Shown here: positions 1-4,741 of the stretch, piece after piece
Layout: each line of letters begins with the position of its first letter
Numbering within the stretch: position 1 is the first letter of the stretch
Origin: Candidatus Bathyarchaeota archaeon
Lineage (GTDB): Archaea > Thermoproteota > Bathyarchaeia > Bathyarchaeales > SOJC01
Assembly (NCBI GenBank): GCA_030641425.1
Contig: DAOWHM010000049.1
Coordinates: 1 to 5,186, forward strand
Direction of reading: 5' to 3'
DNA: 5,186 bases
Notes under the pieces: generated by a model
The model's database searches: none
Seen by the model: the letters and a program-made list of their open reading frames with translations, nothing else
What the model was told of the DNA's origin: nothing
Made by a program: the position numbers and the translations under genes

Positions 1-51
1 CTTAGCCAACACGAGAAAATTCAGATATCTGAAAATACTGAGGATGAATGA
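1..51 (+). CDS. 3' end of an unidentified upstream gene (partial)
   Basis: A reading frame is open from the left edge and ends in TGA at 49-51, giving 16 visible residues (LSQHEKIQISENTEDE) that form a polar, acidic tail. Its stop overlaps the eS17 start as ATGA (48-51), the classic arrangement for translationally coupled genes in an archaeal operon. That overlap is the main support, because 16 open codons can easily occur by chance. A second frame (from position 2) is also open, up to a TAA at 98-100, and would overlap eS17 more deeply, which is less plausible. The protein cannot be identified from this tail. Confidence 0.4.
   Translation, partial: LSQHEKIQISENTEDE
20..33. repeat. 14-bp perfect palindrome TTCAGATATCTGAA
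   Basis: The 14 bases are identical to their reverse complement, and the symmetry breaks at 19/34. The palindrome lies 14 bases before the eS17 start codon and inside the possible tail of the upstream gene. It could be a protein-binding site or a chance result of coding sequence. In a window this long a perfect 14-mer palindrome is only mildly unexpected. Confidence 0.4.
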
Positions 52-284
52 AGAGGTTGGGGAAAGTTCGGCCAGAGTTCGTAAAGAAGTTTGCTCGTAA
101 GCTCATAAGTCTTAATCCTGAGAAATTCGATGATGACTTTCAAAACAACAAGAAGATGGTAGATGCGCTAGCAAATACTTCTTCTGCGAAACTCAGGAAC
201 AGAATTGCTGGTTACATCACCAGTTTGCTTGCACATACTTCCGCCCCAGAAGAAGAGGGTGAGGAAGAGGAAACAAAGGAGTAG
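48..284 (+). CDS. rps17e: Small ribosomal subunit protein eS17 (S17e)
   Basis: This 78-residue protein is a structural component of the archaeal 30S subunit and acts in the cytoplasm. The family signature is clear: a basic N-terminus with GKVRPEFVKKFARKL (5-19), then the segment EKFDDDFQNNKKMVDAL (25-41) matching the conserved 'F..DF..NK..' region, then KLRNRIAGYIT (48-58), the most conserved block. After about residue 66 the protein carries an acidic tail (EEEGEEEETKE) beyond the core, and such extensions vary among archaea. The ATG at 48 is preceded by GAGG at 40-43, a Shine-Dalgarno-like match, although the spacing is short (4 bases). An ATG at 44 is in another frame. The start overlaps the stop of a possible upstream gene, and the next gene follows 12 bases after the stop, so this is probably part of an operon. 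The family belongs to Archaea and Eukarya, which makes it the best taxonomic marker in the window. Confidence 0.95.
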   Translation: MKRLGKVRPEFVKKFARKLISLNPEKFDDDFQNNKKMVDALANTSSAKLRNRIAGYITSLLAHTSAPEEEGEEEETKE

Positions 285-296
285 AGCTGAAATATA

Positions 297-674
297 ATGG
301 TGACGATCGGCAATTACAGAAGAGGATGGGCACTCCGCTACCTTAGGGAAGCAGAGGCAGAACTCGTGGCTGCCAGAAAGACACCATCAATCGCCCACAG
401 TTTGGTTTTAGAAGCACTGAGAAAAGCACAAGCAGCAATCTACTATAGTCTCGGAGACCCAGCTTTTATAGAGTCTATCGTTTATCAATCGCTTTCAACC
501 CCGCCACAAAATGCAGATGAACCGATACTGAAATGTTTAATTGAGATTGAGAAGACCATACAGAAATTCTCTCAAACACCAGACCTTCAACTTCCTGAGT
601 CAATAGCCCAAGCTAGTAATGTAATGCAAATTGCGTCTGACATAGTGGAGCTCTTTGCTGGTGAAAAACCATAG
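297..674 (+). CDS. Small helical protein, possibly HEPN-like, function unknown
   Basis: This 125-residue protein has no signal peptide or membrane segment and appears almost entirely alpha-helical. The segment at about 12-53 (ALRYLREAEAELVAARKT, then an Ala-rich helix ending AIYYSLGDP) resembles the first two helices of HEPN-fold proteins, where 'A..DL..A' is followed by an 'A..A....LL..G' helix. The HEPN nuclease motif, Arg-x4-6-His in the last helix, is absent. The only R-x6-H (R27 to H34) is in the wrong part of the protein, so catalytic RNase activity is not supported. No nucleotidyltransferase (MNT) partner is adjacent, so a toxin-antitoxin pair is not indicated. The gene sits 12 bases after eS17 on the same strand and is probably co-transcribed. 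AAGGAG at 277-281, at the end of eS17, is a possible but distant ribosome-binding site. The family assignment is tentative, but the gene itself looks real. Confidence 0.75.
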   Translation: MVTIGNYRRGWALRYLREAEAELVAARKTPSIAHSLVLEALRKAQAAIYYSLGDPAFIESIVYQSLSTPPQNADEPILKCLIEIEKTIQKFSQTPDLQLPESIAQASNVMQIASDIVELFAGEKP

Positions 675-710
675 CATTTTTTAACATTTCCATTTTTCGG
701 GTTTGATATT
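675..710 (+). promoter_or_regulatory. T-rich gap: likely terminator of the eS17 unit and promoter of the Urm1-like gene
   Basis: The 44-base gap contains two T-runs (677-682 and 693-697). Runs like these act as intrinsic termination signals for archaeal RNA polymerase. The element TTTTTTAAC at 677-685 also resembles an archaeal TATA box. With the usual spacing of about 25 bases, transcription would begin near 707-712 and leave a leader of roughly ten bases or fewer before the ATG at 719. That would agree with the lack of a clear Shine-Dalgarno sequence. Both roles are inferred from base composition and spacing only. Confidence 0.4.
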
Positions 711-718
711 CTGAAGTC

Positions 719-1018
719 ATGAACATGACTATTACATTAAGAATAGAATTTCTCGGAGTCTTAACCAGACTGACAAAGAGAAAAGTTGTTTCGCTCGAAT
801 TTCAGAGCCAAATTGTCATCAGAGATGTGATTTCGGAACTTGTCAGTCGGTTCTCCTCAGAGTTTAAGAGGGTTCTAATTGATCCTGAACTAAATGACCC
901 TCGACCAAACATCCTTATTATGTTGAATGGAAAAGAGATTAGCGCGTTGAATGGACTTGAAACTATCGTAGAAGATAGTGATGAACTCGTATTATTACCT
1001 GCGTCCCATGGAGGCTAA
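719..1018 (+). CDS. Urm1/MoaD-like small archaeal modifier protein (ubiquitin-like, C-terminal Gly-Gly)
   Basis: This 99-residue protein has the beta-grasp pattern of the MoaD/ThiS/SAMP/Urm1 group: a first strand at 4-13 (TITLRIEFLG), a second at about 22-27, a helix at 33-50 (VIRDVISELVSRF), the strand PNILIMLNGKEI (63-74), then LNGLETIVEDSDELVLLP (77-94), ending in SHGG. In this family the terminal diglycine is adenylated by an E1-like enzyme and then carries sulfur as a thiocarboxylate (for molybdopterin synthesis or tRNA thiolation) or is joined to lysines of target proteins. The arrangement 'RP-x-ILIxxN ... LNGLE ... SHGG' resembles eukaryotic Urm1, which ends in HGG and has a similar length, more than short MoaD proteins. 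No moaE, E1 or JAB-protease gene is adjacent, so its pathway cannot be fixed here. Its TAA overlaps the stop of the convergent phosphoesterase gene by four bases (1015-1018). An alternative ATG two codons in is possible. Confidence 0.88.
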   Translation: MNMTITLRIEFLGVLTRLTKRKVVSLEFQSQIVIRDVISELVSRFSSEFKRVLIDPELNDPRPNILIMLNGKEISALNGLETIVEDSDELVLLPASHGG

Positions 1019-1791
1019 TGTCCGTCCTTGACCAATTGCCAGTGAATGTCAGATTCCTGGAAAACTTCTCTCATTCTGACTATATCATCGAAATCGATTA
1101 GATTACCGTCGACTATCTTTAGCTTCTCTTCAATTCTACCTTTTTCAATTGTGATGATATTATAGGAGTTGCAGAAGAACCCTCGTAGTTTTTCGCTAGA
1201 GACACTTCCAGCATGGACCACTTTCATGTCTTCTATCTGCCATCTCCATGGTCTATGTCTGTGACCACATAATACAAGATCTACCTTTGAACTGATTAGG
1301 CTTCTTAATAGGTCTCCTGCATCGACAACGGTAATTTGGTCCGCTCCAGTATCAGGAACTGGAATAATGTGATGGTGAATTGCCACGATTTTTGTTTTCT
1401 CCGAGTGTTTCTTCAAGACATTCTCCAGCCATAAATTCTGTCTGTGACCAACTTCTCCGTCGTCTCTGTCGGGTCTTGCAGAACTGACAACAACGACGAT
1501 AATGTCTCCGATTTCTGTTATTCGCGACAGTGGGAAGAGTTTTTGGAATACGAGGTAGCCCGTTGAGCGATAGTCATGGTTCCCGCTTACATAGATGATT
1601 TTTTCAACATTCAGTTTCTTTAGAATCTTTTTTATCTTCTGAAATTCCACCATCAATCCTTCCTCAGTTAGATCCCCTGTGACCAACACGGCATCTGGGG
1701 CCATGGAGTTTATTTCGTCTATGGCTTTTTGGAATACCGTTGCTCGAAACATTGCACCGTAATGAATATCAGAGATTTGAACAAGCAACAT
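1015..1791 (-). CDS. Calcineurin-like metallophosphoesterase
   Basis: This 258-residue soluble enzyme has the complete metal-binding signature of the calcineurin-like phosphoesterase family. The motifs are D8-x-H10 (SDIH), GD40 in VLVTGDLTEEG, GNHD at 70-73, H139-H141 (IHHH) and GHRH at 176-179. The order, spacing and length fit the Icc/CpdA-type branch (3',5'-cyclic-nucleotide phosphodiesterase-like). These enzymes use two divalent metals to hydrolyse phosphomono- or diesters. The substrate cannot be read from sequence, and the branch includes many uncharacterised archaeal members. The C-terminal 60 residues after VVHAGS (191-196) form a beta-rich end plus a short tail. The ATG at 1791 has GGGAG on the minus strand at 1805-1801, about nine bases upstream. 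The 3' end overlaps the convergent Urm1-like gene by four bases, with TAG and TAA interlocked on opposite strands. Confidence 0.93.
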   Translation of the reverse strand: MLLVQISDIHYGAMFRATVFQKAIDEINSMAPDAVLVTGDLTEEGLMVEFQKIKKILKKLNVEKIIYVSGNHDYRSTGYLVFQKLFPLSRITEIGDIIVVVVSSARPDRDDGEVGHRQNLWLENVLKKHSEKTKIVAIHHHIIPVPDTGADQITVVDAGDLLRSLISSKVDLVLCGHRHRPWRWQIEDMKVVHAGSVSSEKLRGFFCNSYNIITIEKGRIEEKLKIVDGNLIDFDDIVRMREVFQESDIHWQLVKDGH

Positions 1792-1953
1792 ATCTAAATT
1801 CTCCCTTTCCGGCTATTCAGCTATAACTTCTATAGATGTCTTTCCTACCTGTTTAGATCTAATCTCTCATAGTTGGGAGTTCACTTATAGAGATAACCGA
1901 TTAACAAAAGAGTTTTATTCATCGTCAAAAATCCTCTATCTGAGGAACGCAAC
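1792..1953. promoter_or_regulatory. Divergent promoter region with short palindromes
   Basis: This 162-base gap lies between divergently transcribed genes and must carry promoters in both directions. For the minus-strand phosphoesterase, the TATA-like TCTATAGAA (minus strand, 1836-1828) would place initiation near 1805-1810 with a short leader that includes the GGGAG ribosome-binding site. For the plus-strand gene, either CTTATAG (1884-1890) or TTTTATT (1913-1919, preceded by the purine-rich ACAAAAGAG) could be the TATA box. Two symmetric sequences lie inside: CTATA-ACTTC-TATAG (1821-1835), which overlaps the minus-strand TATA candidate, and the perfect palindrome TTAGATCTAA (1853-1862). Either might be an operator. 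Assignments rest on sequence pattern and spacing only. Confidence 0.4.
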
Positions 1954-2193
1954 TTGCCCATATTGCTGTGTAGATTTGGATTCCATAAGTGGAAAAACTA
2001 TGGAGAAAGGGTCTTGGTTTTTTGGAAAGAGCCGGGATTTCTACCAGGAACCAAAGTCAAAAAGAAGAAATATGTCTTATCTAAACGAAAGTGCCTACGG
2101 TGTGGAGTCAAGGAAGAGAAGCAGTTCACTGAGAATTTCAACGGGCAGCTTGAGATAACTGGATGCGAACGAATAGAAGAAAGCGAAAGATAG
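1954..2193 (+). CDS. Small Cys/His (putative zinc-binding) protein, TTG start
   Basis: This 79-residue basic protein probably begins with TTG at 1954, because GAGGA at 1942-1946 sits seven bases upstream and the N-terminal motif depends on this start. C6-x4-H11-K-W13 (CRFGFHKW) near the start and C47-x2-C50-G (KCLRCG) later are typical of small single-site zinc-ribbon-like proteins. C71 is an extra cysteine. The middle (24-46) is rich in lysine and glycine, including KVKKKKY. Similar 'C..G.HKW ... R.C..CG' small proteins occur widely in archaea, phages and bacteria, mostly without a known function. Nucleic-acid binding is possible given the basic charge, but that is inference. It stands alone on its strand, divergent from the phosphoesterase and convergent with a putative small gene 10 bases downstream. 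An antisense frame across it (1998-2207) is regarded as a shadow. Confidence 0.75.
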   Translation: MPILLCRFGFHKWKNYGERVLVFWKEPGFLPGTKVKKKKYVLSKRKCLRCGVKEEKQFTENFNGQLEITGCERIEESER

Positions 2194-2204
2194 ACGAAAC
2201 GTCT
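2192..2204. terminator. Short hairpin between convergent stop codons
   Basis: AGACG (2192-2196) and CGTCT (2200-2204) form a perfect 5-bp stem with an AAA loop. It covers the gap between the stop of the Cys/His protein (2191-2193) and the stop of the putative minus-strand small gene (2204-2206). The placement suits a bidirectional 3'-end structure. No strong T-run follows on either strand, so classical termination is not shown. Confidence 0.3.
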
Positions 2205-2320
2205 CATCTTAAGTAGCTAATCCAAGCATCTGGGTTCTGGTACTTCACCTTAAGGTGGTTCTTCCAGAACGCCCTCGCCAAGGTGATGAAGTCCTTGGAG
2301 TTCAATCTGCTACTACTCAT
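2204..2320 (-). CDS. Putative 38-residue protein, function unknown
   Basis: On the minus strand an ATG at 2320 opens a frame of 38 codons ending in TGA at 2206-2204. The product starts MSSSRLNSKDFITLARAFWK, continues with NHLKVKYQNPDAW and ends ISYLR. It is basic, with three tryptophans and tyrosines near the end, and reads like a compact folded helix-rich protein rather than random translation. I do not recognise it. Support comes from a promoter-like GCTTAAAAAC on the minus strand at 2361-2352, which would give initiation close to the ATG, and from tight convergent spacing (10 bases) with the Cys/His gene. Against it are the lack of a Shine-Dalgarno match, the small size and several inverted repeats inside (2234-2270, 2278-2298), which could mean the region is instead a structured RNA. 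The patch is GC-richer than its surroundings. Confidence 0.45.
   Translation of the reverse strand: MSSSRLNSKDFITLARAFWKNHLKVKYQNPDAWISYLR
2234..2270. repeat. Interrupted inverted repeat with a 12-bp palindrome core
   Basis: The core CACCTTAAGGTG (2246-2257) is a perfect palindrome. It is flanked by the inverted pair GTTCTGG (2234-2240) and CCAGAAC (2264-2270), separated from the core by 5 and 6 unpaired bases. As RNA this would fold into an outer 7-bp stem, an internal loop and an inner 4-bp stem with a TTAA loop. As DNA it is a dyad-symmetric site. It lies wholly inside the putative small minus-strand gene. Confidence 0.55.
2278..2298. repeat. 6-bp stem, 9-base loop hairpin
   Basis: CCAAGG (2278-2283) and CCTTGG (2293-2298) are perfect inverted copies around the loop TGATGAAGT. 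The hairpin lies eight bases beyond the larger inverted repeat at 2234-2270, so the two could form a pair of tandem stem-loops in one transcript. Confidence 0.4.
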
Positions 2321-2515
2321 ATCTTGACACTAAATAAACAATACACGTATCCGTTTTTAAGCACACTTTCTACACATAATATATTACTGAAATCGACATA
2401 CCAGAGAAGTCAAACATAGGCGAATCAAGGATTATAGATAAATCTTCTGGAAAAAAGTTACACAAAGCCTTTATTCAATAGTCAACAACCTTCAACATCA
2501 CCACCCCTCCCAAAG
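2321..2515. promoter_or_regulatory. AT-rich intergenic region with promoter-like elements
   Basis: This region holds no convincing gene. On the minus strand GCTTAAAAAC (2361-2352) is a TATA-like box suited to the putative small gene starting at 2320. On the plus strand CCTTTATTC (2468-2476), preceded by purine-rich ACACAAAG, could be the TATA box for the cyclodeaminase gene, with initiation near 2498-2502. The palindrome TAATATATTA (2377-2386) is another TATA-like site of unclear direction. An imperfect inverted repeat, CCAGAGAAG (2401-2409) with CTTCTGG (2444-2450), encloses the middle part. All are pattern-based assignments. Confidence 0.35.
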
Positions 2516-2620
2516 ATGTCAGAGGCGAAAGCCGATGAAGACCAACTTCTAAACTCCTTAACCATGGTACGTGCAACACTATTATTTACAGGACGTAGAG
2601 ATATTGAGAAAGGCAACTAA
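2516..2620 (+). CDS. Possible 34-codon upstream ORF or leader peptide
   Basis: An ATG at 2516 opens a frame ending in TAA at 2618-2620, one base before the preferred ATG of the cyclodeaminase gene (TAACATG). The product starts MSEAKADEDQLLNSLTMVRA and ends TLLFTGRRDIEKGN; I recognise no family. The near-abutting stop and start would suit translational coupling. No Shine-Dalgarno sequence precedes it, but the candidate promoter at 2468-2476 would give a leader of only about 15 bases. It could equally be an untranslated leader that is open by chance. Confidence 0.3.
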   Translation: MSEAKADEDQLLNSLTMVRATLLFTGRRDIEKGN

Positions 2621-2621
2621 C

Positions 2622-3602
2622 ATGAACCCATTGGGTGAAGTACTGTACCTTTCTCGCTCTGATGTGGAGAACCTAGATATTCCTATGGACGAAATTATAA
2701 CCATTGTAGAAAAGGCATTTCTTGAAAAGGCGCAAGGCAAAACAGAGGCCCCTCCAAAGCCAGGTATTCACCCTCGGAAAGATTCTTTTATCCATGCGAT
2801 GCCAGCATATATACCGAGGATGAAATCCGCTGGATTGAAGTGGGTGTCGGGGTTTCCAGATAACAGAAAACGAAACTTACCATATATAACGGGCTTACTT
2901 ATCCTAAACGACTTGGAAACAGGTTTGCCAATTTGTATTATGGATTGCTCGTGGATAACTGCTAAGCGAACTGGTGCAGCAACTGCAGTTGCTGCGAAAC
3001 GTTTGGCCAGAGAAAATTCAAGGGTTTTGAGTATCTTAGGTTGTGGAGTTCAAGGTAGGAGTAATCTTGAAGCTTTGATTGTTGTCTGCCAGAATCTTGA
3101 GAGGGTGCGAGCGTATGATATTGATAGGAAAAACTTGAACAAGTATGTAAATGAAATGACTGCCAAATATGGGTTGGAGGTTGTCGCTACGGACTCACCG
3201 AGAAAAGCTCTTGAAGGATGTGACATTGTCGTTACAGCTGGTCCAATTCTGAAGCATCCGAAGCAAACAATCGAGGCTTCATGGTTTCCAAATGGCGGCT
3301 TTGCATGTCCACTGGACTTCGACTCCTTCTGGAAGCCTAATGCCATGCAGTCTATGGATAAGTTCTACACCGACGATAAAGAACAACTGAACTACTACAA
3401 GAAGCAGGGTTACTTCTTAGATGTCCCAGAAGTTTACGCTGATCTGGGTGAGGTTATCAGTGGTGAGAAGCTTGGTCGCGAAGATTCCAATGAACGGATA
3501 ATGTCAATGAACTTGGGATTGGCTATCGAGGACATGGCTACTGCAATATACGTTTATAAGCATGCCAAAAAGAAGAAAGTTGGTATGTGGCTTCCGCTGT
3601 AA
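2622..3602 (+). CDS. Ornithine cyclodeaminase/mu-crystallin family NAD(P)-dependent oxidoreductase
   Basis: I take the ATG at 2622 (326 residues) as the start because family members begin shortly before the 'LYLSRSDVE' strand, and AAAGG (2609-2613) lies eight bases upstream. A GTG at 2571 in the same frame would add 17 residues. The N-terminal substrate domain shows PGIHPRKDSFIHAMPAY (47-63), the family lysine K73 in AGLKWVSGFP, and R116 in AKRTGAATAV. A Rossmann domain follows, with GCGVQG (140-145) and the acidic D156 at the end of the next strand (AYDID), which suggests NAD(H) preference. The family includes ornithine cyclodeaminase (ornithine to proline plus ammonia), archaeal alanine dehydrogenase, ketimine and pyrroline-2-carboxylate reductases and others, so the substrate is uncertain. 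The later segment CPLDFDSFW (229-237) replaces the more usual glycine- and proline-rich loop with its catalytic aspartate and marks a distinct subfamily. The gene is alone on its strand and converges on the M42 peptidase gene 20 bases away. Confidence 0.88.
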   Translation: MNPLGEVLYLSRSDVENLDIPMDEIITIVEKAFLEKAQGKTEAPPKPGIHPRKDSFIHAMPAYIPRMKSAGLKWVSGFPDNRKRNLPYITGLLILNDLETGLPICIMDCSWITAKRTGAATAVAAKRLARENSRVLSILGCGVQGRSNLEALIVVCQNLERVRAYDIDRKNLNKYVNEMTAKYGLEVVATDSPRKALEGCDIVVTAGPILKHPKQTIEASWFPNGGFACPLDFDSFWKPNAMQSMDKFYTDDKEQLNYYKKQGYFLDVPEVYADLGEVISGEKLGREDSNERIMSMNLGLAIEDMATAIYVYKHAKKKKVGMWLPL

Positions 3603-3622
3603 CAACACGAGAATTATGTCGT

Positions 3623-4675
3623 CTACTGGGTTGAAATTTTCTTCACAAACTCTGTTGTCAACATTATTGTATTTCTTATATCATCTACATGGGTGATGGA
3701 AGCTGGACTATGGATGTATCTACAAGGAACTGCCACTGTTCCGCTTGGAACACCAGCTCTTGTAAGATGGATTGCGCCAGCGTCGGTTCCACCAGTCGGA
3801 ACTTTCTTAAATTGGAAAGGTATAGATTTCTCCTTCCCAACAGCAGTGAGAGCCCGCAAAATCTTTGGGTGAGTAATCGTGGCTCTATCTGCAATTGTTA
3901 TCACTGGTCCATTCTTCAATTTTGCAGATGTCCTCTCTGGTCTTGAGCCGGGAACATCCCCTGCAAAGGTCCCTTCAAGAGCGAGACCATAGTCCGGATC
4001 TACCTGCCAAGCAGCAGTACGGGCTCCTCTTATCCCAACTTCCTCCTGAACTGTTCCCACAGCTACGAGGTTAAGAGGCGACTCCTTTAACGCTTTGAAA
4101 ACCTCCACCAGAACCATGCATCCTGCTCTATCGTCAAAAGCTTTGCCACGCACATATCCCTCACCAAGCTCTTCGAATTTAACATCGAAGACTCCGTTGG
4201 TCCCGATCTCTATTCCTTTTTCACCTGCTTGTTGAAGGCTTTCACTTCCTACGTCGATAAAAAGGTCTTCCAATGAAACCACTTGCTTTTTCTCCTCCTC
4301 TCTCATAAGGTGTGGTGGCTTAGTTCCGATAATCCCTCGAATTCCACCTCTACTACCTCGAAGAATTATCCTCTGCCCAGGAAGAACCGTGCTAGGTATC
4401 CCACCAAGGATATGAAAGCGAAGAAATCCTTTATCCTCTATATGAGTAATCATAAACGCTACCTCGTCCATATGCGCTGATATCATCACAGTTGGATAGT
4501 TATCCTTCCCATGATGATAGAAGAGAACGTTTCCGAGCCTATCGACCTTTGCATCGTCTGCATGCCCCTCCAATTCCTGCTTTAGTATATTACACACTTC
4601 CTCTTCGTTCCCTGGTGCTCCAAAGGCATTGGAAAGAGTTGCTAGAAGATGAATCTCATTAACCAAATGTTTCAT
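3623..4675 (-). CDS. M42 family (TET-type) metallo-aminopeptidase
   Basis: This 350-residue enzyme matches M42 aminopeptidases (glutamyl aminopeptidase/TET/FrvX, sometimes annotated endoglucanase). They are cytosolic, form large tetrahedral assemblies and trim peptides released by the proteasome. The two-metal site is complete: H68-x-D70 in ISAHMDEVAFM, bridging D182 in KAFDDRAGC, catalytic E211 and ligand E212 in VGTVQEEVG, acidic ligand E234 in LALEGTFAGD, and H322 in YIHSPAS. Between the two halves of the catalytic domain lies the beta-rich dimerisation domain (about 80-165). The ligand at 234 is Glu where several characterised TET enzymes have Asp, which should still bind metal. Substrate preference cannot be read directly. 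The ATG at 4675 has no good Shine-Dalgarno sequence. A TATA-like element about 25-35 bases upstream suggests a nearly leaderless transcript. The 3' end converges on the cyclodeaminase gene. Confidence 0.94.
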   Translation of the reverse strand: MKHLVNEIHLLATLSNAFGAPGNEEEVCNILKQELEGHADDAKVDRLGNVLFYHHGKDNYPTVMISAHMDEVAFMITHIEDKGFLRFHILGGIPSTVLPGQRIILRGSRGGIRGIIGTKPPHLMREEEKKQVVSLEDLFIDVGSESLQQAGEKGIEIGTNGVFDVKFEELGEGYVRGKAFDDRAGCMVLVEVFKALKESPLNLVAVGTVQEEVGIRGARTAAWQVDPDYGLALEGTFAGDVPGSRPERTSAKLKNGPVITIADRATITHPKILRALTAVGKEKSIPFQFKKVPTGGTDAGAIHLTRAGVPSGTVAVPCRYIHSPASITHVDDIRNTIMLTTEFVKKISTQ

Positions 4676-4699
4676 AGCTGTTCATTCTCGTAGGTTTCG

Positions 4700-4715
4700 T
4701 AGTTAAGCCTTCTCT
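4700..4715 (-). promoter_or_regulatory. Putative promoter of the M42 peptidase gene
   Basis: On the minus strand GAGAAGGCTTAACTAC (4715-4700) contains a purine-rich BRE-like stretch followed by the TATA-like GCTTAACTA. A start site about 25 bases downstream would lie near 4680, only a few bases before the ATG at 4675. That fits the missing ribosome-binding site. The gene could still be co-transcribed with the membrane methyltransferase gene upstream, since the gap is only 66 bases. Confidence 0.35.
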
Positions 4716-4741
4716 TTGCTTCGCGCTCATATGCATGCACG

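Noticed and set aside
297..674. HEPN/MNT toxin-antitoxin module
   Set aside because: The HEPN resemblance is weak, the catalytic Arg-x4-6-His motif is missing, and there is no nucleotidyltransferase antitoxin gene next to it.
1998..2207. 69-codon minus-strand frame opposite the Cys/His gene
   Set aside because: It is antisense to a gene with clear zinc-binding motifs and a good ribosome-binding site, and its own translation shows no family features.
2283..2390. C/D-box guide RNA
   Set aside because: GTGATGA at 2283-2289 matches box C, but the nearest CTGA on the same strand (2387-2390) is about 100 bases away, too far for an archaeal C/D RNA, and no C'/D' pair is evident.
3050..3346. Minus-strand frame inside the cyclodeaminase gene
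   Set aside because: It lies entirely opposite a conserved Rossmann-domain coding region and has no independent support.
2516..3602. Frameshifted long N-terminus joining the 2516 frame to the cyclodeaminase gene
   Set aside because: The family begins at about the ATG at 2622, so no N-terminal extension is needed, and the upstream peptide shows no family similarity.
3689..4480. Plus-strand frames at 3689-3946 and 4283-4480, and the minus-strand frame at 3685-3894
   Set aside because: All lie within the M42 peptidase gene in other frames or on the other strand; their translations show no domain features.
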